Shown here piece after piece: positions 8,528 to 16,995 of a DNA stretch of 64,000 nucleotides. The notes below the pieces were generated by a model. It ran no database searches, had not been told where the DNA came from, and saw only the letters and a list, made by a program, of their open reading frames with translations. The DNA comes from a bacterium (GTDB lineage Bacteria > Desulfobacterota > Binatia > DP-6), in NCBI GenBank assembly GCA_026129405.1, contig JAHCID010000005.1:62001-126000 (forward strand), in the 5' to 3' direction. Each line of letters opens with the position of its first letter. The first letter of the stretch is position 1. Position numbers and translations under genes: made by a program.

Positions 8528-10765
8528 CTATCCCACCCGCTCCACCGCCACCGGAATCCCGTTCAGCACCGCGTTCCCCGACAGCGGATCGAAGGCCGCT
8601 TCGTCCGCGAGCAGGTTCGAGTTCACGCCGGCGTGCTCCTGCGCGACGCGGATCGCGATGCCCGGGGCGTCGTGGCCCCAGCCGTGCGGAATGCTGACGA
8701 CGCCGGGCATGATCGCGTCGGTGACCTCGACGGGCAGCTCGACGCTGCCGGTCTTCGAGCGCACGCGGGCGCGGGTGCCGCGGGCGATGCCGAGGCGGCC
8801 GGCGTCGTCGGGATGGAGCCACAGCGTGCAGCGCGCCTCGCCGCGGACGAGGTTCGGGACGTTGTGCATCCAGGAGTTGTTGGAGCGGAGATCGCGGCGG
8901 CCGACGAGCACCATGCCGTCGTCGCCGCGCGCGAGGCGCGCGCGCAGGCGCGGCAGATCGGCCAGGATCGGCTCGGGCGCCAGCTCGATGCGGCCCGACG
9001 GCGTGCGCAGCATCTCGGGGATGCGCGGGGCGAGCGGGCCCAGGTCGACGCCGTGCGGGTGCTGCTCGAGGAGGTCGAGCGAGAGGCCGTCGGGGTTCGT
9101 GCCGAAGCCGTCGCCGTAGGGGCCCGTGCGGACGAGCAGGTCGAGGAGCCGCGCCGGGCCGACGCGCGGCGCCAGCGCCGCCATGATCTCGTCGGGGTCG
9201 CGGCCGGCGACGTTCGACCCCGTCGCGCCGATCGCCTGCTCGACCTGCTGGCGGGCGACGAAGGCGTCGAGCGCTGCGGTGTCGGCGCCAGCGCCCTGGC
9301 CGAGGACGATGCCGGTGAGGCGCAGGATCACCTCCCAGTCGCTCGGCCGATCGGCCGGCGGGTCGAAGATCGGCGGCGACCAGTTGGCGTAGTTGCGGAT
9401 CGCGAGCTGCCAGAGCGCGAGATCGTAGTGCGGCGACTCGAGCGGCGAGAGGCCGGGCAGGATCACGTCGGCGTGGCGCGTGGTCTCGTTCAGGTAGATG
9501 TCGAGCGAGAGCATGAAGTCGAGCGACGCGAAGGCGCGGTCGAGGCGCGCGCCGTTCGGATTCGAGAGCACGGGGTTGCCGGCGACGGTGATCATGGCGC
9601 GGATCTGGCCGTCGCCCGGGGTTTCGATCTCGTCCGCGAGCGCGCCGACGGGGAGCTCGCCCAGCACCTCGGGCAGGCCGCCGACGCGGCTCCTCCGCCG
9701 TCCGACCTGGAGCCCCTTGCCGCGCCCGGGCGTGCCGCGTGTGTTCGCGGCACCGACCGCGGCCTTGGTGAACATCGCGCCGCCGGATCGGTCGAGGTTG
9801 CCGGTGACCACGTTCAGCACGTCGATGAGCCAGCTGGTGACCGTCCCGAACTCCTGCTGGCAGGTGCCGACGCGGCCGTAGACCGCCGCGCACGGCGCCG
9901 CAGCGAGGTCGCGTGCGAGCGCCGCGATCGTGGCCGCGTCGATGCCGCAGACGGCCGCCACCTCGGCGGGCGCGAACTCGCGCGCGATCGCTTCGATCGG
10001 CGCGAGCCCGGCGACGTGCTCGGCGACGCCGCCGAGCCGGACCAGCTTCTCGGCGAACAGCACGTGCAGCATGCCGAGCAGCAGGAACGCGTCGGTGCCG
10101 GGACGGATGAAGTGGTGCGCCGTCGCCTCGGCGGCGGTGCGGCTGCGACGCGGATCGACGACGACGATGCGGCCGCCGCGCGCGCGGATGGCACGCAGGC
10201 GCTCCTTCACGTCGGGCGCCGTCATGAGGCTGCCGTTCGACATGAGCGGATCGGCGCCGAGCATGAGCAGGTACTGCGTACGGTCGAGGTCGGGCACCGG
10301 GATCGAGAGCGCGGTGCCGAACATGTAGCCGGCGCTGATCTGCTTCGGCATCTGGTCGACGGTGCTGGCCGAGTAGACGTTGCGCGTGCCGAGCACGCGC
10401 AGCAGCGCGCGTGGGTACAGCATCAGCACGAGATGATGCGCGGAGGGGTTGCCGAGATAGACGCCGACCCCGTCGCGCCCGTGCCGCGCGACGACCGGCG
10501 GCAGGCGGCGCTCGATCTCGGCGAAGGCCTCGTCCCAGGCCACCGGCACGTGGCGGCCGTCGCGCTTCACGAGCGGCTGGCGCAGGCGGTCGGGGTCGGC
10601 GTCGAGGTGCTTCAGCGCCGGACCCTTGGGGCAGAGGTAGCCGCGGCTGAACGGATCGGCGGCGTCGCCGCGGATGTCGACGACCTCGCGTCCCCGGGTC
10701 GTGATCGCGAGCCCGCACGTGGCCTCGCACAGCGGGCAGGTGCGGTAGTGCGTGACGGCGTCCAT
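8528..10765 (-). CDS. Molybdopterin-dependent oxidoreductase, DMSO reductase family
   Basis: A 745-residue enzyme of the molybdopterin guanine dinucleotide family. At the N-terminus Cys10, Cys13 and Cys17 (CPLCEATC) plus a Cys in YLCPKG near residue 45 bind a 4Fe-4S cluster, as in formate dehydrogenase/nitrate reductase-type subunits. The large cofactor domain follows (YLLMLGADP, GRIVVVDPRR, ITVAGNPVLSNPNG), and the C-terminal MoCo-dinucleotide barrel contains NNSWMHN and GVVSIPHGWGH. There is no Tat signal, so it should be cytoplasmic. No electron-transfer partner subunit is adjacent; only RidA follows. The physiological substrate cannot be inferred; related solitary enzymes oxidise or reduce varied small organics. 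It is divergent from the LpxL-like gene, with its own promoter at 10772-10800. Confidence 0.9.
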   Translation of the reverse strand: MDAVTHYRTCPLCEATCGLAITTRGREVVDIRGDAADPFSRGYLCPKGPALKHLDADPDRLRQPLVKRDGRHVPVAWDEAFAEIERRLPPVVARHGRDGVGVYLGNPSAHHLVLMLYPRALLRVLGTRNVYSASTVDQMPKQISAGYMFGTALSIPVPDLDRTQYLLMLGADPLMSNGSLMTAPDVKERLRAIRARGGRIVVVDPRRSRTAAEATAHHFIRPGTDAFLLLGMLHVLFAEKLVRLGGVAEHVAGLAPIEAIAREFAPAEVAAVCGIDAATIAALARDLAAAPCAAVYGRVGTCQQEFGTVTSWLIDVLNVVTGNLDRSGGAMFTKAAVGAANTRGTPGRGKGLQVGRRRSRVGGLPEVLGELPVGALADEIETPGDGQIRAMITVAGNPVLSNPNGARLDRAFASLDFMLSLDIYLNETTRHADVILPGLSPLESPHYDLALWQLAIRNYANWSPPIFDPPADRPSDWEVILRLTGIVLGQGAGADTAALDAFVARQQVEQAIGATGSNVAGRDPDEIMAALAPRVGPARLLDLLVRTGPYGDGFGTNPDGLSLDLLEQHPHGVDLGPLAPRIPEMLRTPSGRIELAPEPILADLPRLRARLARGDDGMVLVGRRDLRSNNSWMHNVPNLVRGEARCTLWLHPDDAGRLGIARGTRARVRSKTGSVELPVEVTDAIMPGVVSIPHGWGHDAPGIAIRVAQEHAGVNSNLLADEAAFDPLSGNAVLNGIPVAVERVG

Positions 10766-10771
10766 GTCGGG

Positions 10772-10800
10772 CTCGTACGCCCCCGCTCGCCCGCGCGCAA
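10772..10800 (-). promoter_or_regulatory. Promoter for the molybdopterin oxidoreductase gene
   Basis: On the minus strand TTGCGC and TACGAG are separated by exactly 17 bases, and the ATG at 10765 follows 6 bases later. This implies a leaderless transcript; no Shine-Dalgarno sequence is present. Confidence 0.6.
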
Positions 10801-10827
10801 TCCGGATCCGGCTTCCATATTCGGAGC

Positions 10828-10856
10828 TTGTGGGTCCCCCGGGGGTCGGATAAGGC
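10828..10856 (+). promoter_or_regulatory. Promoter for the LpxL-like acyltransferase gene
   Basis: TTGTGG and TAAGGC are separated by 17 bases, and the ATG at 10866 follows 9 bases later. A 10-base palindrome CCCCCGGGGG lies in the spacer and could be an operator or chance. Confidence 0.5.
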
Positions 10857-10865
10857 CGATGGCGG

Positions 10866-11810
10866 ATGGACGGGGACCGGGTGCGACAGGCCCTGCGCTT
10901 CGACGGGGCCTGGTGGCGCCGCCTCGCGGAGATGGGCTGCGTCTATGGGCCCGAGTGGTGGAAGCGCAGCGCCCCGCCTGCCATCGCGGCGCTCATCTAC
11001 GCGATCGCCCGCGGCCAGCGCGAAGCGGTGCTCGCAAACCAGCTCCAGGTGCGCGGCGCGCGCCGCGCGCTGCGCGAGCACTGGGACGCCTACTGCGTCT
11101 TCGCCGAGCTGGCGCGCTCCATGACCGAGGGCATGGAGCAGTGGGGCCCGCACCCGAAGCCGCTGACGGTCACGATCCACGGCCAGGAGCTGGTCCATGC
11201 CGCGCTCGCCGAAGGCCGCGGCCTCGTCATGCTGACGGGCCACTTCGGCTCGTGGGAGGTCGGCGCCCGCCTGCTGTCCGACCTCGGCCGCCCGGCGCAC
11301 CTCGTCACCGCGCACGAGCCGAACCCGACCGTGCACGAGTTCCTGCACCAGATGCGCACGCGGCACGGCTTCAACGTCATCTACTCCGACCGCTCGCTCT
11401 TCACCGGCCTGCCGGTGCTGCACGCGCTCCGTCGCCACGAGATCGTCGGCATGCAGATCGAGCCGTGGGGGCCGAAGCGGGGGAGCCAGGTGGTCGACTT
11501 CTTCGGCCGGCCGACGAGCTTCCAGCTCGGCCCGTTCGCGGTGGCCCGCGTGGCGCGGGCGCCGATCGTGGCGGTGTTCGCGCTGCGCACGGGCATCCGG
11601 CGCTACGAGCTGCGCATCGTCGGGCGCTTCGATCCGCGCACGCCAGCGGAGAGCGTGCAGGCGCTGCGGGACACGGTCGCGCTCTACGAGGACGTCGTAC
11701 GGCAGGCGCCGAGCCAGTGGCTCATGTTCGAGCCGGTCTGGGGCGGCGAGGCGGGAACCGACGCGGAGGGTGCGGCGGCCCCGGCGCGTGCGGCCGGCGC
11801 CGGACGCTAG
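10866..11810 (+). CDS. LpxL/HtrB-family lysophospholipid acyltransferase
   Basis: A 314-residue acyltransferase of the lipid A biosynthesis acyltransferase family. The catalytic HX4E motif is visible as GHFGSWE (His126, Glu131), with a later EPWGPKRGSQVVDFFGRP block typical of the family and a conserved FEPVW near the C-terminus. The usual N-terminal membrane anchor is weak, with one hydrophobic segment near residues 38-50. In aryl polyene clusters a similar acyltransferase links the polyene to a lipid, so by context it may esterify the product of this locus. It could also be a lipid A enzyme unrelated to the cluster. It is flanked by its own promoter upstream and a convergent radical SAM gene downstream. 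Confidence 0.82.
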   Translation: MDGDRVRQALRFDGAWWRRLAEMGCVYGPEWWKRSAPPAIAALIYAIARGQREAVLANQLQVRGARRALREHWDAYCVFAELARSMTEGMEQWGPHPKPLTVTIHGQELVHAALAEGRGLVMLTGHFGSWEVGARLLSDLGRPAHLVTAHEPNPTVHEFLHQMRTRHGFNVIYSDRSLFTGLPVLHALRRHEIVGMQIEPWGPKRGSQVVDFFGRPTSFQLGPFAVARVARAPIVAVFALRTGIRRYELRIVGRFDPRTPAESVQALRDTVALYEDVVRQAPSQWLMFEPVWGGEAGTDAEGAAAPARAAGAGR

Positions 11811-11825
11811 GCCCGTCCGGCTCGC

Positions 11826-13187
11826 TCACGAGATCGTCCCCCACGCCTCCGGGTTCCGTCGCAGGTACCCGTGCACCTTCGCGTTGGCGACCAGCATCGC
11901 CATCGACTCCAGCAGGTTCTTCCGCGGCGGCGGCACGAAGCGGCGCAGCATGCTGCGCACCGAGTAGAAGCCGCGGTAGACGTACTGGAAGCCCTCCAGC
12001 ATCTCGTCCGTCGACATGTTCTGCGGGCGGACGATCGGGCTGCCGTAGTCGTAGCGTCCCCAGTCGCGGTCGAGGATGCGGCCGGCCGCCTCCATGTCGG
12101 TGTGGAACTTGGTGCCGGGGTAGGGCGCCGGCGTGAAGAGCTTCAGGAAGCTGATGCGGTTCTGGTCGAGCCACTCGAGCGTCTTCGGGAAGGTCTCGAG
12201 GGTGTCGCCGTCGAGCCCGACCATGACCAGGGCGATCACCTGGATGCCGGCGTCGCGCAGCTTCCTGATGTCCTCGGCGAAGCGGGACGGGCGGTTGAAC
12301 TGCTTCGCGACCTGGGCGAGCGAGTCCTCGCTGAGGCTCTCGAAGCCGATCGAGAGGACGCGGCAGCCGGAGCGCGCGACGAGGTCCAGCAGCTCGGGGT
12401 CGCGCGCGACGTTGATCGTCGCCTGGCTCACCCACTGCACCTTGTGCGGGACGAGCGCGCGCAGCATCTCCTTCGCCGCCTCGGGGCGCGCCACGGGGTT
12501 GTCGTCCATGAGGAGGAAGCGGCGCGCGCCGATGGTGCGCATGCGGGCGATCTCGTCGATGAACTCCTCGACCGGGCGGGTGCGATAGCTGCGCTGGTAG
12601 TACGTCTGCACGGCGCAGTACTCGCAGGGATGCGGACAGCCGCGCGAGAAGAACGTCGGCCAATAGAAGTACATGCGGTAGAGCCAGCTCGCGCGGAAGG
12701 CGTCGGGCTTGAGCAGCGGCAGCGACCACGGGTCGATCGCGGGTACGTCGCGCAGATCGTGCCAGCGCTCGGCGCGGTAGATGCCGCGCGAGCGGCCGGC
12801 GGCGAGGTCGGCGAGGACGTCGGCCCAGACGTACTCGGCTTCGCCGGCGACGACGGCGTCGGCGTGGCGCAGCGAGTCCTCCGGCGTCAGCGTGACCCAG
12901 GTGCCGCCGAGGACGACCTTCCTGCCGCGGGCGCGGAAGCGATCGGCCAGGTGGTAGGCCCGCGTGATCTGCGGGCCCATGGCCGTCAGGCCGACGACGT
13001 CGGCCCACTGCTCCACCGCCTCGAGGTCGAGGTCCTGCATCAGCTCGTCGGCGAAGCGGACCTCGTGCTCCGGGGGCGTCAGCGCCTTCAGGTAGGGGAG
13101 CGTCGTGCCGCTCGTCCAGTAGCGCGTCGTCTTGTGGAGCGAGCCGTCGGGCAGGTGGTGGCTCGGCGAGATCAGGAAGATGCGCAT
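11826..13187 (-). CDS. B12-binding domain radical SAM protein
   Basis: A 453-residue protein with an N-terminal cobalamin-binding Rossmann domain (about residues 1-140, including DVVGLTAMGPQ and VVLGGTWVT) and a radical SAM domain with Cys184, Cys188 and Cys191 (CPHPCEYC). Conserved later segments are LLMDDNP, IGFESLSEDSL and GLDGDTLETF, then PAPYPGTKF. The layout is that of BchE/HpnR-like class B enzymes, many of which do methyl transfer, oxidative cyclisation or ring contraction. The B12 domain lacks an obvious DXHXXG motif, so base-off histidine ligation is doubtful. The start at 13187 is preceded by a good promoter. Substrate unknown; by context it probably tailors the pathway product. 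Confidence 0.88.
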   Translation of the reverse strand: MRIFLISPSHHLPDGSLHKTTRYWTSGTTLPYLKALTPPEHEVRFADELMQDLDLEAVEQWADVVGLTAMGPQITRAYHLADRFRARGRKVVLGGTWVTLTPEDSLRHADAVVAGEAEYVWADVLADLAAGRSRGIYRAERWHDLRDVPAIDPWSLPLLKPDAFRASWLYRMYFYWPTFFSRGCPHPCEYCAVQTYYQRSYRTRPVEEFIDEIARMRTIGARRFLLMDDNPVARPEAAKEMLRALVPHKVQWVSQATINVARDPELLDLVARSGCRVLSIGFESLSEDSLAQVAKQFNRPSRFAEDIRKLRDAGIQVIALVMVGLDGDTLETFPKTLEWLDQNRISFLKLFTPAPYPGTKFHTDMEAAGRILDRDWGRYDYGSPIVRPQNMSTDEMLEGFQYVYRGFYSVRSMLRRFVPPPRKNLLESMAMLVANAKVHGYLRRNPEAWGTIS

Positions 13188-13202
13188 GCGACGGCGCGGC
13201 GG

Positions 13203-13231
13203 ATGATGTCGGGGGGTCTCCGGGCTGTCAA
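13203..13231 (-). promoter_or_regulatory. Promoter for the B12 radical SAM gene at 11826-13187
   Basis: On the minus strand a consensus TTGACA lies 17 bases before CATCAT, and the ATG at 13187 follows 15 bases later. It is divergent from the PaaK-like ligase gene. Confidence 0.6.
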
Positions 13232-13244
13232 CGCGTGACGTCGC

Positions 13245-13273
13245 TTGACTCCCCCTGCCGTCGCAACGCACGC
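13245..13273 (+). promoter_or_regulatory. Possible promoter for the PaaK-like ligase gene
   Basis: TTGACT is a good -35 match, but the hexamer 17 bases later (GCACGC) is poor. The TTG of this box is what would be used if the gene started at 13245, which is one reason to prefer the GTG at 13284. Confidence 0.3.
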
Positions 13274-13283
13274 TGCCGGGGAC

Positions 13284-14672
13284 GTGAGCCAGGCGCCGTC
13301 CGTTCCCGCCGCGGCCCCCGCCGCCGATCCCATCGCCGCCCTCGACGCCACCGTCGCGCGTGCGGCGAAGAGCCCGCTGTATGCGACGCGCCTCGCCGGC
13401 GTCCGCATCCGTGCGCTCGACGACCTGCACGCCCTGCCCCTGACGACGCGCGCCGATCTCCAGCAGGCGGGACCGCACGGCACGCGCGCGGTGCCGCTTG
13501 AGGCCGTCTGCCACTTCGGCGAGTCGTCCGGTACGAGCGGCGGCGCGGTCAACACGACGTGGCTCACCGCCGACGACTTCGCGCGCGACGCCGCGACGCT
13601 GCGGGCTCGCCATCCCGACGTCTTCGCCCCCGGCCGCGTGCTGCTGAACCGCTTTCCGTTCATGGCCGCGCCGGCGCACCTGATGCAGCTGGTCGCGCAG
13701 CAGGGCGGCGGCGTCGCCGTTCCCGCCGGCAACATCAACTGGGACGTGCCGTTCCCGCGTGCGCTCGAGCTGGCGCGACGGACGGGGGCGCACGTGCTCG
13801 CCGGCGTGCCGCTCGAGCCGATCGTGCTGGGCGCGGTCGCGCGCGGGCAGGGCATCGACCCGGCCCGCGACACCGCGGTCGACACGCTCTTCCTCGGCGG
13901 CGCCGCGCTGCCCCCGGCGCTCCAGCGCCGCATGGCGCGGACGTGGGGGGCGCGCGTCATCGAGCTCTACGGCTCCACCGAGACCATGCTCCTCGGCACC
14001 TCCTGCCCGCGCGCGACGCTGCACCTCGAGGACGGGCTCGCCTTCGCCGAGGTGCTCGACCCGGCGACCGGCACGGCGGTCCCGCTGGGCGGCGAAGGCC
14101 ATCTCGTCGTCACCACGCTCGGCATCGACGGCAGCCCGCTCGTGCGTTACGACACCGGCGATCTCGTGCGCGCGCTGCCGCCGTGTCCCTGCGGCGACGC
14201 CCGGCCGGCGATCCAGGTCCTCGGCCGTGCCGCCGAGACCGTCGTCCTGGGCGACGTCCGGCTCCACGCCCACGACCTCGTCGACGGTGCCGCATGCGCC
14301 GCCGACGCCCTCGACAGCGACGTCTTCTTCGTCGTCGTCCTGCGCGACCGCATCCTCCTGCGCGTCGAGACCCGCGGCGAGCACGGCGACCCGATGGCCG
14401 CGTGGCGGGCCCGCGTCGGCGACGTGCCGCTCGAGATCGAGTGCGTGGCGGCGTGCGACCTCCTCGACGTCGAGACGCTGGCGCGCAGCCCGCGCGTCTA
14501 CAAGCCGGCCGTCTCGGCCGACTGGCGGGGGCCGGGACGGCGCATCCTCACCGTCGGCGAAGGCATGATCGAATGGCCGCGGCCGAGCGCCGCCGAGGCC
14601 GGACGCTGGATCGCGCGCACCTGGCGGGCGGCCCGCCGCCGTCGCGCGCTCGCCCGCGAGCAGGGCCGGTGA
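13284..14672 (+). CDS. PaaK-type adenylate-forming ligase
   Basis: A 462-residue ANL-superfamily protein of the phenylacetate-CoA ligase branch, activating a carboxylic acid as acyl-AMP and transferring it to CoA or ACP. Visible motifs are the phosphate loop SSGTSGG, the ELYGSTE motif, and VRYDTGDLVR followed by a Cys-containing CPCG loop that is common in PaaK relatives. The C-terminal lid is shortened and lacks an obvious catalytic Lys, but YKPAVS near the end is a candidate. GTG at 13284 was preferred; an in-frame TTG at 13245 would add 13 residues but coincides with a -35 box. The ThiH-like gene starts 1 base after its stop. By context it may load an aryl acid made by the MIO lyase. Confidence 0.85.
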   Translation: MSQAPSVPAAAPAADPIAALDATVARAAKSPLYATRLAGVRIRALDDLHALPLTTRADLQQAGPHGTRAVPLEAVCHFGESSGTSGGAVNTTWLTADDFARDAATLRARHPDVFAPGRVLLNRFPFMAAPAHLMQLVAQQGGGVAVPAGNINWDVPFPRALELARRTGAHVLAGVPLEPIVLGAVARGQGIDPARDTAVDTLFLGGAALPPALQRRMARTWGARVIELYGSTETMLLGTSCPRATLHLEDGLAFAEVLDPATGTAVPLGGEGHLVVTTLGIDGSPLVRYDTGDLVRALPPCPCGDARPAIQVLGRAAETVVLGDVRLHAHDLVDGAACAADALDSDVFFVVVLRDRILLRVETRGEHGDPMAAWRARVGDVPLEIECVAACDLLDVETLARSPRVYKPAVSADWRGPGRRILTVGEGMIEWPRPSAAEAGRWIARTWRAARRRRALAREQGR

Positions 14673-14673
14673 T

Positions 14674-15849
14674 ATGACCGCGAACCCGATGTTCCGGCTC
14701 GAGGTGGAGGCGGTGTGCGCGGCACGCGCGCGGGCAGCGGAGCTGGCGCGGACCCCCGGCGAGGCCGCCGCGCTCCTGGGCGAGGTCGCCCGCGACGACG
14801 CCCCGGGCGGCGACGCCGTGGCGGCCCTGTTCCTCACCCCGCATCTCGACACCGAGACGCTGCTCGCGGCCGCGGCCCGGCGGCGCCGCGCCGCGGGGGC
14901 GCCGCTCGAGACCTTCGCGCCCCTCTATCTCACCAACGAGTGCGACGCCGCCTGCGCCATGTGCGGCATGCGTGCGGGCAACGCGTCCCTGCGTCGCGAG
15001 ACCGCCGACGGCGGCACCGTCGCCGAGCAGCTCGACATCCTCCACCGGCGCGGCCTGCGCGGCGTCGCCGTCCTCACCGGCGAGTACCGCCACGGCGCGC
15101 GCCGCGAGGCCATGATCGCGCGCGCCGCCGAGGCCCTGCGTCTGGCGCTGGACCGCGGCTTCCAGCACGTGCTGATCAACATCGGCGCGCTCGAGGCGGA
15201 CGAGTACCCGACGCTCCTCGCCGGCGTCCCGCGCGACGCCGCCGGCCGCATCGGGCCGCGCGTCACCATGTGCACCTTCCAGGAGACGTACGACCCGGGC
15301 GTCTACGCGCGCTTCATGGGCAGCGACGCCGGCAACCCGCGCAGCGACTTCGCGCGCCGCCTGACCAACTTCGACCGCGCCCACGCGGCGGGTATGTGGG
15401 CGGTGAATCCGGGCGTGCTGCTCGGGCTCCACAAGGATCCGGCGTTCGAGCTGATCGCGCTGCTCGCGCACGTGCGGCACCTCGCGGCGCGCGACCTCGC
15501 GGTCTACGTCAGCGTGCCGCGCCTGCGGCGCGCCAACGACACCACGCTGCGCACCGGGCTCGACGACGACGCCCTCTGCCGCGCCGTCTCGGCGCTGGCG
15601 CTGGGTGCACCGCGCGCGCAGGTCGTGATCTCGACGCGCGAGCCGAAGGCCATCCAGCATCGCCTGCTGCCGGTGATTGGGGTGCTCACGCCCGGCTCGC
15701 CCGGGGTCGCGCCCTACACCCCCGACGGCGCCCGCTTCGAGCTCGAGGCGAGCCAGTTCGAGGTGCTCGATCACCGCCCGTTCGAGGCCATCCTCGGCGA
15801 CGTCGCGGCCACCGGCACGCCCATCGCCTGCTGGGAGCCGGCCGCCTGA
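14674..15849 (+). CDS. ThiH/HydG-like radical SAM protein
   Basis: A 391-residue radical SAM enzyme without a B12 domain. The cluster motif CDAACAMC (Cys90, Cys94, Cys97) is preceded by APLYLTNE, the context seen in the biotin synthase/ThiH/HydG group, where the motif is preceded by an Asn. Also visible are VLTGEY, LINIGALE, VTMCTFQETYDP, and late SVPRLRRAND resembling the ThiH region FSFPRLRP. ThiH cleaves tyrosine to p-cresol and dehydroglycine. Thiamine genes are absent, so a role in this locus is more likely, perhaps on tyrosine or a related aryl substrate. The aromatic residue before the last cluster Cys of ThiH is Met here. It is translationally coupled to the ligase upstream and to the membrane protein downstream. 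Confidence 0.78.
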   Translation: MTANPMFRLEVEAVCAARARAAELARTPGEAAALLGEVARDDAPGGDAVAALFLTPHLDTETLLAAAARRRRAAGAPLETFAPLYLTNECDAACAMCGMRAGNASLRRETADGGTVAEQLDILHRRGLRGVAVLTGEYRHGARREAMIARAAEALRLALDRGFQHVLINIGALEADEYPTLLAGVPRDAAGRIGPRVTMCTFQETYDPGVYARFMGSDAGNPRSDFARRLTNFDRAHAAGMWAVNPGVLLGLHKDPAFELIALLAHVRHLAARDLAVYVSVPRLRRANDTTLRTGLDDDALCRAVSALALGAPRAQVVISTREPKAIQHRLLPVIGVLTPGSPGVAPYTPDGARFELEASQFEVLDHRPFEAILGDVAATGTPIACWEPAA

Positions 15850-16889
15850 GCGCCCGTACGCGCCGGGCGATCCTCGTCGGCACGAACTGCGTCCTCGCGA
15901 TCGCGGCCCTCGTCTGGCTGCTGCGCGACAACGGCGCCGCGGCGCTGGCCCTCCTCACGGCGCAGCCGCGGCTGGGCCTGCTCGCGGCCATGGTCGCGGC
16001 CGCCGCGGCGGCGGTCGTCCTCTACGCCGTGCGCTGGGGGATGCTGCTCGCGGGGCTCGGCACGCCCGTCGGTCTCGGGCGGCTGACGGCGCTGCGCGCG
16101 GCCGGGCAGAGCGTCTCGGCGATCCTGCCCACGGCGAGGCTCGGCGGCGATCCGCTGCGCGTCTGGCTGCTGGCGCGCAGCGAGGTGCCGGTGCCGCCGG
16201 CGATCGCCAGCGTCGCCGTCGATCGCGCGCTCGAGATGGGCAGCGGCGCCGCGTTCGCGGTGCTGTTCGGAACCATCCTCGTGCAGCACGGGCTGCCGGC
16301 GCTGAGCGGCATCGTCGCGAGCCTCGGCTTCGGGCTGGTCGCGCTGGCCGTCGGGCTGTGGGTGACCTCCCGCCGGCTCGGGCGCGGCGACGGCCTCGTC
16401 ACCGCGCTCGCCCGCGCGACGGGGCTGGGGCGCCTGCGCGCGCTGCGCGGCGGCCTCGACGTCATGGAAGGGGCCGAGCACGCCGCCGCCGGCCTCCTCG
16501 CGCAGCCGCGGCGTGTGCGGCGGGCGTTCCTCGCCGGCGTGGCAGCGAACCTCGTCACGCCGCTCGAGTACTGGCTGCTCCTGTCGGCGTTCGGCCTGCC
16601 GGCGGACGGTGTGGCGGTGGTCGCGGCCATCTTCGCGGCGGGCGCGGCACACGCGATGCCGGTGCCCGCGGGCATCGGCGTCCTCGAAGGCGGGCAGATG
16701 TGGCTCTTCGGGCTGCTCGGCCATCCGCCGGAGGTCGGGCTCGCGGTCGGGCTCGCGGTGCGGCTGCGCGAGCTGGTGTGGGTCGTGCCCGGGCTGGTGG
16801 TTCTCGCCGGCATGGCATGGTGGCTGCCGCGGGCTCCCGAGGCGGGCGCCTACGGGCTCGCCGGCGCCGACGGGCGCTCGGCGCGCTGA
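15846..16889 (+). CDS. Lysylphosphatidylglycerol-synthase TM-region (UPF0104) membrane protein, flippase-like
   Basis: A 347-residue integral membrane protein with about eight hydrophobic segments. It resembles the AglD/MprF N-terminal flippase domain family, with the typical early stretch LTALRAAGQSVSAILPTARLGGDPLRVWLL and a late PVPAGIGVLEGG motif. Members move lipids or lipid-linked products across the inner membrane. The only start that keeps the first membrane segment is a CTG at 15846 overlapping the previous stop (CTGA); the first in-frame ATG is at 15990 and would remove that segment. A CTG start is unusual and needs checking. Within the locus it is a candidate exporter or flippase for the lipid- or sugar-linked product. 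Confidence 0.8.
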   Translation: MSARTRRAILVGTNCVLAIAALVWLLRDNGAAALALLTAQPRLGLLAAMVAAAAAAVVLYAVRWGMLLAGLGTPVGLGRLTALRAAGQSVSAILPTARLGGDPLRVWLLARSEVPVPPAIASVAVDRALEMGSGAAFAVLFGTILVQHGLPALSGIVASLGFGLVALAVGLWVTSRRLGRGDGLVTALARATGLGRLRALRGGLDVMEGAEHAAAGLLAQPRRVRRAFLAGVAANLVTPLEYWLLLSAFGLPADGVAVVAAIFAAGAAHAMPVPAGIGVLEGGQMWLFGLLGHPPEVGLAVGLAVRLRELVWVVPGLVVLAGMAWWLPRAPEAGAYGLAGADGRSAR

Positions 16890-16950
16890 ATCGACGCCTC
16901 GGACGCGCGCGACGTGCCCTCGGTACATCGACGCGCTAAGCTGGCTGGAA

Positions 16951-16971
16951 ACGTCACAGGCTATGTGACGT
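16951..16971. promoter_or_regulatory. Perfect inverted repeat upstream of the hybrid kinase gene
   Basis: ACGTCACA and its exact reverse complement TGTGACGT are separated by 5 bases (GGCTA). The site sits about 25 bases before the kinase start. A TAAGCT hexamer at 16937-16942 could be a -10 box that places the repeat at the start of transcription, which would fit a repressor operator. The half-site orientation is opposite to a CRP site (TGTGA-N6-TCACA). Confidence 0.55.
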
Positions 16972-16995
16972 CGTCGTCGCCTGCGCTCCGTGCCC

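Noticed and set aside
8465-12136. A 1223-codon plus-strand frame across the molybdopterin oxidoreductase
   Set aside because: It is a shadow of the minus-strand oxidoreductase and then of the acyltransferase gene in another frame; no domain is visible.
14674-15849. Thiamine-pathway ThiH
   Set aside because: No thiG, thiS or thiF is near, the gene is coupled to a ligase and a membrane protein, and the cluster motif lacks the aromatic residue before the last Cys.
16951-16971. CRP-type binding site
   Set aside because: The half-sites are in reverse order (TCACA...TGTGA) with a 5-base spacer, unlike the CRP consensus TGTGA-N6-TCACA, so only a generic palindromic operator is claimed.
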